A stretch of DNA of 64,000 bases from Cupriavidus nantongensis. GTDB taxonomy: Bacteria; Pseudomonadota; Gammaproteobacteria; Burkholderiales; Burkholderiaceae. Made by a program: the position numbers and the translations under genes. Where the stretch lies: contig NZ_CP014844.1 of assembly GCF_001598055.1 (NCBI RefSeq), positions 2,658,967 to 2,722,966 on the forward strand, read 5' to 3'. The first letter of the stretch is position 1; each line of letters opens with the position of its first letter. The notes beneath the pieces were generated by a model. That model saw nothing but the letters and a program-made list of their open reading frames with translations. It did not search any database and had not been told where the DNA came from. Of this stretch, positions 25,729-37,112 are shown in pieces.

Positions 25729-27351
25729 TCAGCCGTCGATGCCCTGCGACTGCAGGTACTCGTCGTAGGTACCCAGGTAGTCGGTCAGCGTGCCGTCGGT
25801 GCGGATTTCGATGATGCGCGTGGCCAGTCCGCTGACGAACTCGCGGTCATGCGAGACGAAGATCAGCGTGCCCTGGAACTTGTCCAGCGCGATCTGCATC
25901 GACTCGATCGATTCCATGTCCATGTGGTTGGTCGGCTCGTCCAGCGCCAGCACGTTATGCCGGCCCAGCATCAGCTTGCCCCAGATCATGCGGCCCTTCT
26001 CGCCGCCGGACAGCACCTTGACGTTCTTCTTGATGTCGTCGGCCGAGAACAGCAGGCGGCCAAGCGTGCCGCGCAGCGAGGTCTCGTCGTCGCCGGCCTG
26101 GGTCCACTGGCTCATCCAGTCCATCACGTCGCGGTCTTCCGGGAACTCCTCGTAGGTGTCCTGCGGCATGTAGCCGACGTTGGCGTTCTCGGCCCACTTG
26201 ACCGTGCCGCGGTCGACCTCGACGCCGCGCTGCACGCCGGTCTGCACCGCGCCGTTGAGCAGGCTGCGCAGCAGCGTGGTCTTGCCCGCGCCGTTCTCGC
26301 CGATGATTGCCACCCGCTCGCCGGCCTGGATCGCCATCGACAAATTGTCGATGATCTTGCGGTCGTAGCTCTTGGTGATGCCTTCGACCTCGACCGCCAG
26401 GTTGTGCAGCTTCTTCTCGAATTCGAAGCGGATGAACGGGTTCTGCCGCGACGACGGCTTGATGTCCTCGACCTTGATCTTCTCGATCTGCTTGGCGCGC
26501 GAGGTTGCCTGGCGGGCCTTGGACTTGTTGGCCGAGAAGCGGCGCACGAAGTCCTGCAGTTCGCTGATGCGCTCCTTGGCGCGCGCGTTGGCGGCCATCT
26601 GGCGCTCGCGGGCCTGCATCGACGCTTCCATGTACTCGTCGTAGTTGCCCGGGTAGACCTTGAGCGTGCCGTAGTCCATGTCGGCCATGTGGGTGCAGAC
26701 CGAGTTCAGGAAGTGGCGATCGTGGGAAATGATGATCATGGTGGAGTTGCGCTCGTTGAGCACAGTCTCCAGCCAGCGGATGGTGTTGATGTCGAGGTTG
26801 TTGGTGGGCTCGTCCAGCAGCAGCACGTCCGGGTTCGAGAACAGTGCCTGCGCCAGCAGCACGCGCAGCTTCCAGCCCGGCGCCACGTCGCTCATCGGGC
26901 CCTGGTGCTGCGCGGTGGGGATGCCCACGCCCAGCAGCAGCTCGCCGGCGCGCGCCTCGGCGGTGTAGCCGTCGTATTCGGCGTACTTGGCCTCGAGCTC
27001 GGCGGCCTTCATGTAGTCTTCGTCGGTCGCTTCGGGGTTGGCGTAGATCGCGTCGCGCTCCTGCGCGGCGGCCCACATCTCGGTGTGGCCCATCATCACC
27101 ACATCCAGCACGCGCATGTCTTCATAGGCGAACTGGTCCTGGCGCAGCTTGCCCAGGCGGATGCCCGGCTCCAGCATGACGTTGCCCGACGACGGCTCGA
27201 GGTCGCCGCCCAGGATCTTCATGAAGGTGGACTTGCCGCAGCCGTTCGCGCCGATCAGGCCGTAGCGGTTGCCCTCGCCGAACTTGACCGAGATATTCTC
27301 GAACAACGGCTTGGGGCCGAACTGCATGGTGATGTTTGCGGTAGAAAGCAC
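25729..27351 (-). CDS. ybiT: ABC-F family ATPase, YbiT type
   Basis: 540 aa with two ABC domains and no TM segments: Walker [10 protein letters not shown] and GENGAGKTT, Walker [12 protein letters not shown] and [10 protein letters not shown], and signature LSGGEKGRM in the second half; the first signature is degenerate. ABC-F proteins bind the ribosomal E site and adjust translation or protect ribosomes. The GTG at 27351 begins [12 protein letters not shown], matching the family start [12 protein letters not shown] and preceded by AAGG 8 bp away; more upstream in-frame codons are Ala/Pro-rich. Monocistronic with its own terminator. Confidence 0.92.
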   Translation of the reverse strand: MLSTANITMQFGPKPLFENISVKFGEGNRYGLIGANGCGKSTFMKILGGDLEPSSGNVMLEPGIRLGKLRQDQFAYEDMRVLDVVMMGHTEMWAAAQERDAIYANPEATDEDYMKAAELEAKYAEYDGYTAEARAGELLLGVGIPTAQHQGPMSDVAPGWKLRVLLAQALFSNPDVLLLDEPTNNLDINTIRWLETVLNERNSTMIIISHDRHFLNSVCTHMADMDYGTLKVYPGNYDEYMEASMQARERQMAANARAKERISELQDFVRRFSANKSKARQATSRAKQIEKIKVEDIKPSSRQNPFIRFEFEKKLHNLAVEVEGITKSYDRKIIDNLSMAIQAGERVAIIGENGAGKTTLLRSLLNGAVQTGVQRGVEVDRGTVKWAENANVGYMPQDTYEEFPEDRDVMDWMSQWTQAGDDETSLRGTLGRLLFSADDIKKNVKVLSGGEKGRMIWGKLMLGRHNVLALDEPTNHMDMESIESMQIALDKFQGTLIFVSHDREFVSGLATRIIEIRTDGTLTDYLGTYDEYLQSQGIDG

Positions 27352-27543
27352 GTCTTGAACCTTGTCTGGAGATGGTGGCGCCGCGGCGCGGGCCGGAAGG
27401 ATTCCGGCAGCCATGGCCGGCGTTGCGGCACGGGCCACGCCGGCTTCATGCGAGAACCCGGCAGGAAATCAGGAAATAACCGCGCATTCTATCATCCGGA
27501 CGCATTCCTTGCGACCGGCGCGCGCGGTGGCGAAGCCGCTGAC

Positions 27544-29619
<2,076 letters not shown>

Positions 29620-29764
29620 GTGTACCGGCGCCGGTGCCGGCGGCCTGCGTTGAAGCGGACGCCGCGCGTGCGTCCGAAGCCTCTATTGTGGACTGAATTG
29701 CCTGCGTGGTGATGGCCTTGTACGCCCCGCTGCCGCACGCGGGGCGAGCGGCCGCCCCGACCGC

Positions 29765-30400
29765 TCAGCGGATGCCCAGCAGCTTGTGGGTCTGCAGCGA
29801 CAGCCGCCACTGCGGGTGGCGCTGGCAGAAGGCCACCGCGGCGGCGGTATTTTCGCGCGCCAGCGGACCGTCCATGGCCTGCACCAGGAAATGGCGGAAA
29901 TCAAGCTTCTCGTATGCGGCGAAGTCCTGCCCTTGCTGCGGGATCACCACCTTCAGCTCGTCGCCGCGCGTGACCACCAGCTCCGAGCCCATCTTGGGGC
30001 TGACGCAGACCCAGTCGATGCCAGGCGGCACGGCGATGGTGCCGTTGGTCTCGATCGCGATCTCGAAGCCCTGCGCGTGCAGCGCGTCGATCAGCGGCGC
30101 GTCGAGCTGCAGTAGCGGCTCGCCCCCGGTGCAGACCACCAGCGGCTTGCCGCCGGCGCCCTGCGGCCACTCCGACGCGACCACCGCCGCCAGTTCTTCG
30201 GCGCTGCGGTACTTGCCGCCGCGCGTGCCATCGGTGCCGACGAAATCCGTATCGCAGAACTGGCACACCGCGCTGGCGCGGTCCTGCTCGCGGCCGCTCC
30301 ACAGGTTGCAGCCGGCAAAGCGGCAGAACACCGCGGCGCGGCCGGCGTTGGCGCCTTCGCCCTGCAGCGTATAGAAGATTTCCTTGACGGCGTAAGTCAT
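29765..30400 (-). CDS. queE: 7-carboxy-7-deazaguanine synthase
   Basis: 211 aa radical-SAM enzyme converting carboxytetrahydropterin to 7-carboxy-7-deazaguanine. The cluster cysteines are Cys31, Cys46 and Cys49, spaced CX14CX2C rather than the usual CX3CX2C; the same expanded loop is known in Burkholderia QueE. GGEPLLQ follows. The start at 30400 (MTYAVKEIFYTLQGEG) matches the family. It is followed by queD; queC is not in the window. Cytosolic, S-adenosylmethionine and Mg dependent. Confidence 0.95.
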   Translation of the reverse strand: MTYAVKEIFYTLQGEGANAGRAAVFCRFAGCNLWSGREQDRASAVCQFCDTDFVGTDGTRGGKYRSAEELAAVVASEWPQGAGGKPLVVCTGGEPLLQLDAPLIDALHAQGFEIAIETNGTIAVPPGIDWVCVSPKMGSELVVTRGDELKVVIPQQGQDFAAYEKLDFRHFLVQAMDGPLARENTAAAVAFCQRHPQWRLSLQTHKLLGIR

Positions 30401-30785
30401 GCGTGGGGTCGTTCTCGGACCGTAAACGGTGGTTCGCAGCGGTTCGGCAGCGCTTGCTGGCCGGGGTTCAGTAAAGGATGGGCAGGGCCGGAGCCGGGCC
30501 GCGCGCCCTGTGCTCGCACTGGCGCGCGGTCGCGCCCTCGATGGGGACCGAAACGTATCGATCGGGGCGGCTGTGCTGGCAGCGCGGGTGCTGCCGGGTG
30601 GTGCAGTTCTGGGCTGTCCGGGGCTGCCTGGCCTGTCGCAGGCTGCGCCCGGCACGGGGCCGGACGTGCCGCAAGTATACCAGAGGCCCCTGGGTTTCCG
30701 CTTGGCCGCCGCTGGCCGTCATCCTGATTTAACATAGCCAGCCACCGCCCCCGCAATCCTGCAATCCTGCCCAGCCCGCGCCCAC
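30401..30785. other. 385-bp divergent intergenic region
   Basis: Separates queE (minus) and the following plus-strand gene. It is GC-rich, with no clear -10/-35 pair, hairpin or preQ1 riboswitch-like fold that I could recognise. Reading frames in it are arginine-rich and unsupported. Confidence 0.5.
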
Positions 30786-31187
30786 ATGAACGCGCCGTTT
30801 CCTCTCCGCACGGAATGCCCGCCCGGTGCCTGCATCTGCGGGCGCGAAGCGCTGCTGAGCGACCCCGATGCCGACCTGCGCGTGCTGCGCCTGACGCGCG
30901 CCGAGGAAAAGCGGCTGGTCGAACGGCTCGAGAACCTGACCAGCCTGGCCGAGCTGCAGCGGATGGAGGGCCTGATGCAGGCCCAGCTCGGCATCGTGCT
31001 GAGCATCACGCCCAGCGCGCGCGGCGTGCGCACCGTGCGCGGCATCAGCATCCAGGTGCTGGAGCAGCCCGGCCTGTGCCGCAAGATCCGCCAGTCGATC
31101 CCGTCCGCGATCCGGCGCAGCATGGAGGCGCATCCGGAGATCGCCTACGCGATCGTCGATGCGCACGACCTGCTCGGCGGGACCTGA
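30786..31187 (+). CDS. Conserved hypothetical protein with CxC motif
   Basis: 133 aa, no family recognised. Begins MNAPFPLRTECPPGACICGR with a CPPGACIC cysteine cluster at residues 11-18 followed by a helical, charged body (LTRAEEKRLVERLENLTSLA) and a C-terminal half with predicted strands (TVRGISIQVLEQPGLCRKI). It could bind metal or a nucleic acid. Codon use and position bias look fully coding. It converges on the DUF2239 gene with 9 bp between stops. Confidence 0.6.
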   Translation: MNAPFPLRTECPPGACICGREALLSDPDADLRVLRLTRAEEKRLVERLENLTSLAELQRMEGLMQAQLGIVLSITPSARGVRTVRGISIQVLEQPGLCRKIRQSIPSAIRRSMEAHPEIAYAIVDAHDLLGGT

Positions 31188-31196
31188 GCGCGCCGC

Positions 31197-31826
31197 TCAG
31201 CCGTTGCTGTCGGCCAGCCGCAGCGCGTGTTCGCGCACATCCGACGGCCAGTCCGCAATCTGCCGGGCGAACCCTTCCAGGTCGTTGGCGAACAGCGCCC
31301 GGCTCGCCTCCTCGAAGCCGGCCAGGTCGCCGGCAATCGCCACCATGAAGTGATACGCACGCTCGCTGGCGGCGCGGCTGCGGTCCCTGCCGGCGTGATC
31401 GCGGCGGGCCTGCTCGACCAGCTTGCGCAGCGCCACCGACGCGCCGCCCGGCTGCGCGGCCAGCCATTCCCAGTGGCGCGGCAGCAGCGTCACCTCGCGC
31501 GACACCACGCCGAGCTTTGGCCGGCCCCGGCCGCGCGGTTCGGCCGCTTCCGGGGCATCGTCCCCCTCGCCGCCCTCTCCGGCCGCCGGCTGCAGCGTGG
31601 CCAGTTGCGCCGCGCGCACGGCCGAGCGTTCGACGATCTCATGTTCGGTGCCGCTGGTATCCAGGTCGATCGAGCGGCCGGTGCTGTCGTCGAATACCAG
31701 CACCGGCCCGGCCGCGCCGTGGTCCAGGGCGCGTCTTAGCGCCAGCGCGTTGTCCGGCAGCGGACCCGAGGCGATACGGCGGTGGCCGTCGAAGGTGGTG
31801 AAGTGATGAGGCGTCGGCGCGGTCAT
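31197..31826 (-). CDS. DUF2239 family protein
   Basis: 209 aa. The family hallmark is GRPKLGVVSREVTLLPRHWE then WLAAQPGGASVALRKLVEQA at about residues 100-140, preceded by FTTFDGHRRIASG at the N-terminus. Function unknown; the GRPKLGV-RHWEWL part resembles a ribbon-helix-helix DNA-binding region, so it may be a regulator. The start at 31826 gives the family N-terminus. It is divergent from the FAD/Rieske gene, and the gap carries a duplicated TTACCCGG site. Confidence 0.75.
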   Translation of the reverse strand: MTAPTPHHFTTFDGHRRIASGPLPDNALALRRALDHGAAGPVLVFDDSTGRSIDLDTSGTEHEIVERSAVRAAQLATLQPAAGEGGEGDDAPEAAEPRGRGRPKLGVVSREVTLLPRHWEWLAAQPGGASVALRKLVEQARRDHAGRDRSRAASERAYHFMVAIAGDLAGFEEASRALFANDLEGFARQIADWPSDVREHALRLADSNG

Positions 31827-31861
31827 GGCAGGTCGGCGAAAGAGAAACAGGAACATCGCCA

Positions 31862-31900
31862 AATATTACCCGGATAAAATAAGAAGTCAATATTACCCGG
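31862..31900. promoter_or_regulatory. Direct repeat of a pseudo-palindromic operator-like site
   Basis: AATATTACCCGG occurs at 31862-31873 and 31889-31900, 27 bp apart, in an AT-rich island. Each extends into a near-palindrome (TTACCCGGATAA; ATTACCCGGGTGAT). They lie 36-65 bp upstream of the DUF2239 start and 110-150 bp upstream of the FAD/Rieske start, so one factor could control both. Confidence 0.5.
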
Positions 31901-32010
31901 GTGATTTATGTCGATCCTGTCATCCGGGTGTAGGACCGCGCCCGATACCTGCGCCGGCATCACTGACCTATCACTGAGACATAGGCAAGAACAAGCGGAG
32001 GTCGGGCGGC

Positions 32011-33540
32011 ATGACGATTTCATACTGGGCAGCCGGGACTACCCTTTCCAGCCCGCCCCTGGACGGCGACGCGCGCTGCGACGCCTGCGTGATCGGCGCG
32101 GGCATCGCCGGCCTGTCGGTCGCCTATGAACTGGCCGCCGCCGGACAAGCGGTGATCGTGATCGATGCGGACGGGCCTGGCGCGGGCGAGACCGGCCGGA
32201 CCACCGCGCACCTGATGACGGCCTTCGACGATTATTTCTTCTACATCGAGCGCCACCTCGGGCACCAGGCGGCACGGCAGGTGGCCCAGAGCCACGCGGC
32301 GGCAGTGTCGCGGATGGAGTCGATCTGCGCTGCCGAGGCCATCGACTGCGACTTCCGGCGTGTCGACGGCTTTCTCTTTGCCGAATCGTCCGAGGGCGAG
32401 GACCTGCTGTCCAAGGAACTGGATGCCGCGCACCGCGCCGGCCTGGACGACGTCGAGCGGGTCAGCGACGTGCCGACCGGCAAGGTCACGCTGCGCTCGG
32501 CGCTGCGGTTCCCGCGGCAAGGGCAGCTCCATCCGCTGAAGTACCTGGGCGGCCTGGTCGAAGCGATCCAGCGCCGCGGCGGCAAGATTTACGGCAAGAC
32601 CCGCGCCATGGAGGTCGAAGACGGCCGGCCCGCCACGGTGCGCACTGCCAGCGGCGCGCGCATCGAGGCCGGCAGCGTTATCGTCGCCACCAATACGCCG
32701 TTTATCGACCGCTTTGCCATCCATACCAAGCAGGCCGCGTACCGGACCTTCGTGGTGGGCATGAAGGTGCCGCGCGGCAGCATGCCGCTGTGCCAGTTCT
32801 GGGACACGCTCGATCCCTACCATTACGTACGCATCGCCGGCGACCTCGACGACGGCTACCAGCTGCTGATCAGCGGCGGCGAAGACCACAAGGTCGGCCA
32901 GGCCGACGATGCCGGGCAGCGCTTCGCCAGGCTGGTCGACTGGACCCGCCAGCGCTTCCCGGTGGTCGACGAGCCCGTGTTCGCATGGTCGGGCCAGGTG
33001 ATGGAGCCGGTCGACGGGGTCGCCTTTATCGGCCGCAACCCCGGTGATACCAACGTTTATGTCGTCACCGGCGATTCCGGCAACGGCATGACCCACGGCG
33101 CGATTGCCGGCATGCTGGTCCGCGACCAGATCACCGACCGCACCAATGACTGGGCCGATCTCTACGACCCGTCGCGCAAGTCGGTGACGGCGGTGGTCGA
33201 GTACGCGCGCGAGAACGCCAATGTGGTGGCCCAGTACGTCGACTGGCTCGGCAAGGACGACGGCGTCGCGCTCGATGCGATCGCCCCGGGCGCGGGGCAT
33301 GTGGTCAAGGCCGGCGGCCGCCACGTGGCCGCGTTCCGCGATGCGGATGGCGGCCTGCACACCTTCGACGCCACCTGTCCGCACCTGAAATGCCTGGTCC
33401 AGTGGAACAGCCTGGAGCAATCCTTCGATTGCCCTTGCCATGGCTCGCGCTTCGGCGTCGATGGCTCGGTGCTGCATGGTCCGGCGAAAGGTGGCCTGGA
33501 ACCCGTCGACGTGACACGGGACGACCAGCGCCATCATTGA
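32011..33540 (+). CDS. FAD-dependent oxidoreductase with C-terminal Rieske domain
   Basis: 509 aa fusion. Residues about 20-400 are a DAO-type FAD enzyme: dinucleotide motif VIGAGIAGLSVAYE, GAGETGRTTAH, and GDSGNGMTHG near the C-terminal FAD region. Residues about 420-505 form a Rieske [2Fe-2S] domain with ligands in TCPHLKCLV and CPCHGSRF. Similar proteins are linked to YhfW-type stress or glycine betaine oxidoreductases; the substrate is unknown. Divergent from DUF2239; followed after 94 bp by a DUF2231 membrane protein. Confidence 0.85.
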   Translation: MTISYWAAGTTLSSPPLDGDARCDACVIGAGIAGLSVAYELAAAGQAVIVIDADGPGAGETGRTTAHLMTAFDDYFFYIERHLGHQAARQVAQSHAAAVSRMESICAAEAIDCDFRRVDGFLFAESSEGEDLLSKELDAAHRAGLDDVERVSDVPTGKVTLRSALRFPRQGQLHPLKYLGGLVEAIQRRGGKIYGKTRAMEVEDGRPATVRTASGARIEAGSVIVATNTPFIDRFAIHTKQAAYRTFVVGMKVPRGSMPLCQFWDTLDPYHYVRIAGDLDDGYQLLISGGEDHKVGQADDAGQRFARLVDWTRQRFPVVDEPVFAWSGQVMEPVDGVAFIGRNPGDTNVYVVTGDSGNGMTHGAIAGMLVRDQITDRTNDWADLYDPSRKSVTAVVEYARENANVVAQYVDWLGKDDGVALDAIAPGAGHVVKAGGRHVAAFRDADGGLHTFDATCPHLKCLVQWNSLEQSFDCPCHGSRFGVDGSVLHGPAKGGLEPVDVTRDDQRHH

Positions 33541-33634
33541 ACGGGGAGGCACGCCGCGCCGGCGCTGCAATGGCGTTGCGATGGCGCGGCGAACGCGAGG
33601 GCGTGAATGCGCCCTGAACGTCAAAGGAGTCGCC

Positions 33635-34075
33635 ATGCTTACTCCCGCCAGCATTGCCAAGCACCCGATCCATCCGATGCTGATCACCATCCCCATCGGC
33701 TTGTGGATCTTTTCCTTTGCCTGCGACCTGATCCGCTATTTCGGCGGCGACAGTCCCAACTGGCCGGTGGTGGCGCTCTATGCCATGGTCGGCGGCATCA
33801 TTGGCGCGCTGATCGCGGCCGTGCCCGGCCTGATCGACCTGCTGTCGCTGCCCAGCGGCATCCGCCGCATTGCGCTGCTGCACATGGGCATCAACCTGAC
33901 CGTGGTCGTGCTCTATGTGATCAACGCCTGGTGGCGCATGCGTGGGGCCGGCGTTGGCGCGATCGTGCTGTCGGCGCTCGCCATCGGCCTGCTGGCGGTG
34001 TCCGGCTGGCTGGGCGGCAAGATGGTGCATGTCCATGGCGTGGGCGTGCAGACGCCGCCGGCACCGCTGCGGTGA
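33635..34075 (+). CDS. DUF2231 membrane protein
   Basis: 146 aa with four predicted TM helices (LITIPIGLWIFSFACDLI, VVALYAMVGGIIGALIAAV, LLHMGINLTVVVLYVI, GAIVLSALAIGLLAVSGWLG) and the family motif HPIHPMLITIPIG, followed by GGKMVHVHGVGV. Similar proteins may bind heme through the conserved His residues. The ATG at 33635 has an excellent ribosome site (AAAGGAG) 6 bp away. Same strand as the Rieske fusion, so a membrane electron-transfer partnership is possible. Confidence 0.8.
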   Translation: MLTPASIAKHPIHPMLITIPIGLWIFSFACDLIRYFGGDSPNWPVVALYAMVGGIIGALIAAVPGLIDLLSLPSGIRRIALLHMGINLTVVVLYVINAWWRMRGAGVGAIVLSALAIGLLAVSGWLGGKMVHVHGVGVQTPPAPLR

Positions 34076-34087
34076 CGCGGCAACGCC

Positions 34088-35398
34088 TTACAGCAGGTCG
34101 CGCAGCTTGTAGTACCACATCCCCAGCACCAGCGCGGGGGTCCTGAACAGCGCGCCGCCCGGGAAGCGGTGATGCCGGATGCGGGTAAAGACATCGAATC
34201 TCGACGCATCGCCGCACATCGCGTCGGCGATCAGCTTGCCGGCCATGCCGGCAAATGACAGCCCGTGGCCGGAGAACCCCTGCGCATAGTAGAGGTTGCT
34301 GCCGATGCGGCCCAGGTCGGGCGCCCGGTTCATGGTGATGTCCACAAACCCGCCCCAGGAATAATCGATATTCAGGTCCGCGGTCTGCGGAAACACCTGC
34401 AGCATGCGCGCGCGGATGCGCTGCACCAGGTTACCGGGCGGGCGCGCGCTGAAGGTCTCGCCGGCACCGAACAGCAGGCGGTTGTCGGCGCTGAGACGGA
34501 AATAGTCGACGATCAGGTTGTTGTCGGATACCGCGACCCGGCTCGGCATCAGCGCGGCGGCACGTTGCGCATCCATCGGCTCGGTCGCGATCATGTACGT
34601 GCCCACCGGCATGATGCGCGCCGCGATTTCCGGCGCCAGGTGATCGCCGAACTCGCCCAGGTAGACGTTGCCCGCCAGCACCACCTGCCGGCACCGCACT
34701 TCGCCCTCGGCCGTCTTCACCACCGGCGCGTGGTCGCGCTCGACGCGATAGGCGGCGGAATTCTCGTACACCTCGACACCCTGCCGCCGCGCCGCAGCGC
34801 CCAGCCCCAGGCAGTACTTGAGCGGATGCAGGTGGCCCGAGTGCGGGTCATACGCCCCGGCGACAAAGCGGTCGCTGGCGACATGGCGGCCAAGGTGCGG
34901 GCGCTCGACCCATTCGAGCGGATAGTCATAGCGCTCGCGCATATGGCGCACCCAGCGGCGCAGGCCGTCGACCTTGTGCGCCCTCGGCGCCAGCGTCATG
35001 TAGCCGCGCACGTGGTCGCAGGCGATGCCGTAGGTGGCGATGCGCTGCTCGAGCAGGCGCATGCCCTCGACCGATGCATTCCAGGCCGCCTGCGCGACCT
35101 CGGCCGGGCACTGGCGCTCGATCGCGCCCTCGCCCTCGGCGCCGAAGCCGACGATGGCCTGGCCGCCATTGCGCCCGGAAGCGCCCCAGCCGATCCGCTG
35201 CGCCTCGAGCAGCGCAACGTGGAAGCCACGCGCGGCCAGTTCCAGCGCGCACGACAGCCCGGCATAGCCGCCGCCCACCACGCACACCTCGGCCTCCGTG
35301 CGTCCCTGCAGCGGCGGGCTCGGCGCCGGCCGCGCGACGCTCGCCTCGTAGTACGAGTTTTCGATCACGCCCAGTTCTTTTTGCAGCAGCCCCGACAT
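34088..35398 (-). CDS. FAD-dependent amine oxidase, gamma-glutamylputrescine oxidase-like
   Basis: 436 aa DAO-family flavoprotein. FAD motif VCVVGGGYAGLSCALELAAR at about residues 38-57, GWGASGRNGGQ shortly after and YAQGFSGHGLSFAGM near the C-terminus; this arrangement is that of PuuB/OrdL. Such enzymes oxidise N-acylated polyamines such as gamma-glutamylputrescine. It lies 32 bp downstream of a homospermidine synthase gene on the same strand, which supports polyamine metabolism. No gamma-glutamyl ligase is in view, so the exact amine is uncertain. Confidence 0.82.
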   Translation of the reverse strand: MSGLLQKELGVIENSYYEASVARPAPSPPLQGRTEAEVCVVGGGYAGLSCALELAARGFHVALLEAQRIGWGASGRNGGQAIVGFGAEGEGAIERQCPAEVAQAAWNASVEGMRLLEQRIATYGIACDHVRGYMTLAPRAHKVDGLRRWVRHMRERYDYPLEWVERPHLGRHVASDRFVAGAYDPHSGHLHPLKYCLGLGAAARRQGVEVYENSAAYRVERDHAPVVKTAEGEVRCRQVVLAGNVYLGEFGDHLAPEIAARIMPVGTYMIATEPMDAQRAAALMPSRVAVSDNNLIVDYFRLSADNRLLFGAGETFSARPPGNLVQRIRARMLQVFPQTADLNIDYSWGGFVDITMNRAPDLGRIGSNLYYAQGFSGHGLSFAGMAGKLIADAMCGDASRFDVFTRIRHHRFPGGALFRTPALVLGMWYYKLRDLL

Positions 35399-35430
35399 CG
35401 CCTTCGGCTCCGGTTGCGCCTGGCCCGTAC

Positions 35431-36858
35431 CTACGGCACGCGCACGTTGACGAACTGCCAGGGGTCTTCGTCGCCCGCTTCCGGATACAGCGGCGAGTGC
35501 TGCCTCAGCGGCGTCCAGTCGCCATAGACGCCGACCAGCTCGCCCAGGTAGGGCCGCGCGACGCGCAGCACGGTCTCGTAATCCAGGTCGTCGGGCTCGA
35601 CCACGCCCGCGCGCGGATGCTCCAGCGCCCACACCACGCCGCCCAGGATGCCGGCGACCACCTGCAGGCTGGTAGCGGTGTTGTGCTCCACCAGTTGCCG
35701 GGCCTGGTCCGTGGTCAGCCTGGAGCCGTACCAGTAGACGCCGCGCGCATTGCCCATCAGCAATACCCCGAGCTCGTCCATACCGGCGACGATGTCGTCG
35801 CGCAGGATGCGCTGGTGGTCCTGCTTGCGCCCGCCGTTGCCCATCAGTTCGTCGATCGACAGCAGCGCGTCGTCGCAGGGACGGTAGGCATAGTGCACGG
35901 TCGGCCGGTAGACGACTTCGCCGCTGTCGCGCAGGGTCAGGTGGTCGGCAATCGAAATCGATTCGCCGTGCGTGATCAGGTAGCCGTGGTAAGGGCCGCC
36001 CAGCGGCGTCCAGCTGCGCACGCGCGTGCCGAATCCCGGACGCGTCAGGTACACCGCCGCATCCGAGCCGAACCCGTGCCGCTTCGCATCCGCGGGCCAG
36101 TGCCGCTCGTGCGTGCCCCAGCCCAGCTCCGCCGGCTGCATCCCTTCCTCGATAAACGCGTCGACCGACCACGTATTGACGAACTCGTTGGCCGCCTTGC
36201 GCCGGTCGCCCACCTGCGTGTCCTGCTCGGCGATATGGATGACGCGGATCTCCAGCTGCCGCGCCAGTGCCGCCCAGTCCTCGAAGCTGGCCGGCGCTTC
36301 ATGGTCGACGTCGTTGTCCGCCGCGATATTGACCAGCGCCTGCTTGACCAGTGCCGACACCAGCCCGGGGTTGGCGCCCTGGGTCAGGATCGCGGTGGGG
36401 CCGTCGCGCTTGTCGAGGCGGAACGCCAGCACGCCTTCGCGCAGCGCATAGTTGCTGCGGCGTGACAGCGGCGCGGCCGGGTCCGTGGCACCGCCCGCCC
36501 ATGGCTCGATCGAGGTATCCAGGTACAGCGCGCCGTGCTCCCAGCAGTAGCGCACCAGCGCCTCGCTCGAGACATTGACCGACAGGTTCAGCACGAAGTC
36601 GCCCGCGCCGACGAGGTCCTGCAGCACCTGCTTGTAGTTCTCTTCGGTCAGCGCCTTGGTCACCACGCGGATGCCATAACCCTGTGCAACCGAGAGATCG
36701 TTGCCCGCCGGACAGATCACGGTGATCTGCCCCGGCGTGATGTCGAGATGGCGCAGCAGCACCGGCAACGCGGAACGCGCGATGCTGCCGAAACCGACGA
36801 CCAGCATGCGGCCGCCAAATCCGCCGAATTTCTTGAACGTGGTTGCCGGGGCGTCCAT
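35431..36858 (-). CDS. hss: Homospermidine synthase
   Basis: 475 aa saccharopine dehydrogenase-like enzyme that joins two putrescines to sym-homospermidine with NAD. The Rossmann motif is MLVVGFGSIARSALP (about residues 18-32); LYLDTSIEPWAGG, LTQGANPGLVSAL and TNAATSLQV-like (HNTATSLQVVAGIL) match bacterial homospermidine synthase. The ATG at 36858 has a TGGAG site upstream. It precedes the PuuB-like oxidase and is probably in one operon, suggesting synthesis and turnover of polyamines. Cytosolic. Confidence 0.93.
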   Translation of the reverse strand: MDAPATTFKKFGGFGGRMLVVGFGSIARSALPVLLRHLDITPGQITVICPAGNDLSVAQGYGIRVVTKALTEENYKQVLQDLVGAGDFVLNLSVNVSSEALVRYCWEHGALYLDTSIEPWAGGATDPAAPLSRRSNYALREGVLAFRLDKRDGPTAILTQGANPGLVSALVKQALVNIAADNDVDHEAPASFEDWAALARQLEIRVIHIAEQDTQVGDRRKAANEFVNTWSVDAFIEEGMQPAELGWGTHERHWPADAKRHGFGSDAAVYLTRPGFGTRVRSWTPLGGPYHGYLITHGESISIADHLTLRDSGEVVYRPTVHYAYRPCDDALLSIDELMGNGGRKQDHQRILRDDIVAGMDELGVLLMGNARGVYWYGSRLTTDQARQLVEHNTATSLQVVAGILGGVVWALEHPRAGVVEPDDLDYETVLRVARPYLGELVGVYGDWTPLRQHSPLYPEAGDEDPWQFVNVRVP

Positions 36859-37112
36859 CGCAGGCTCCAGAGAAACCCCGCCGTTGCGGAGATGACTTCT
36901 ATCTCTCATAAGCAATCGGTATGCCCGTGCCCGGGAGTCGCCGCAGGCGCAGCGATATACCGCGCGCCACTGCCGCGCACGCGGGCCGATGTGGCCTCAG
37001 GTAACTATTGCCGGCCCACACCGGCAAACCTTGCAACCGTGTGCGCGCCAGCATGCGCGCCGGGCTGGAACGCCCCTTGCGGCTACCGTGCTTCCAATGC
37101 AAGGAGACGACG

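Noticed and set aside
30401-30785. preQ1/preQ0 riboswitch ahead of queE
   Set aside because: No matching short H-type pseudoknot sequence found between queE and the divergent gene.
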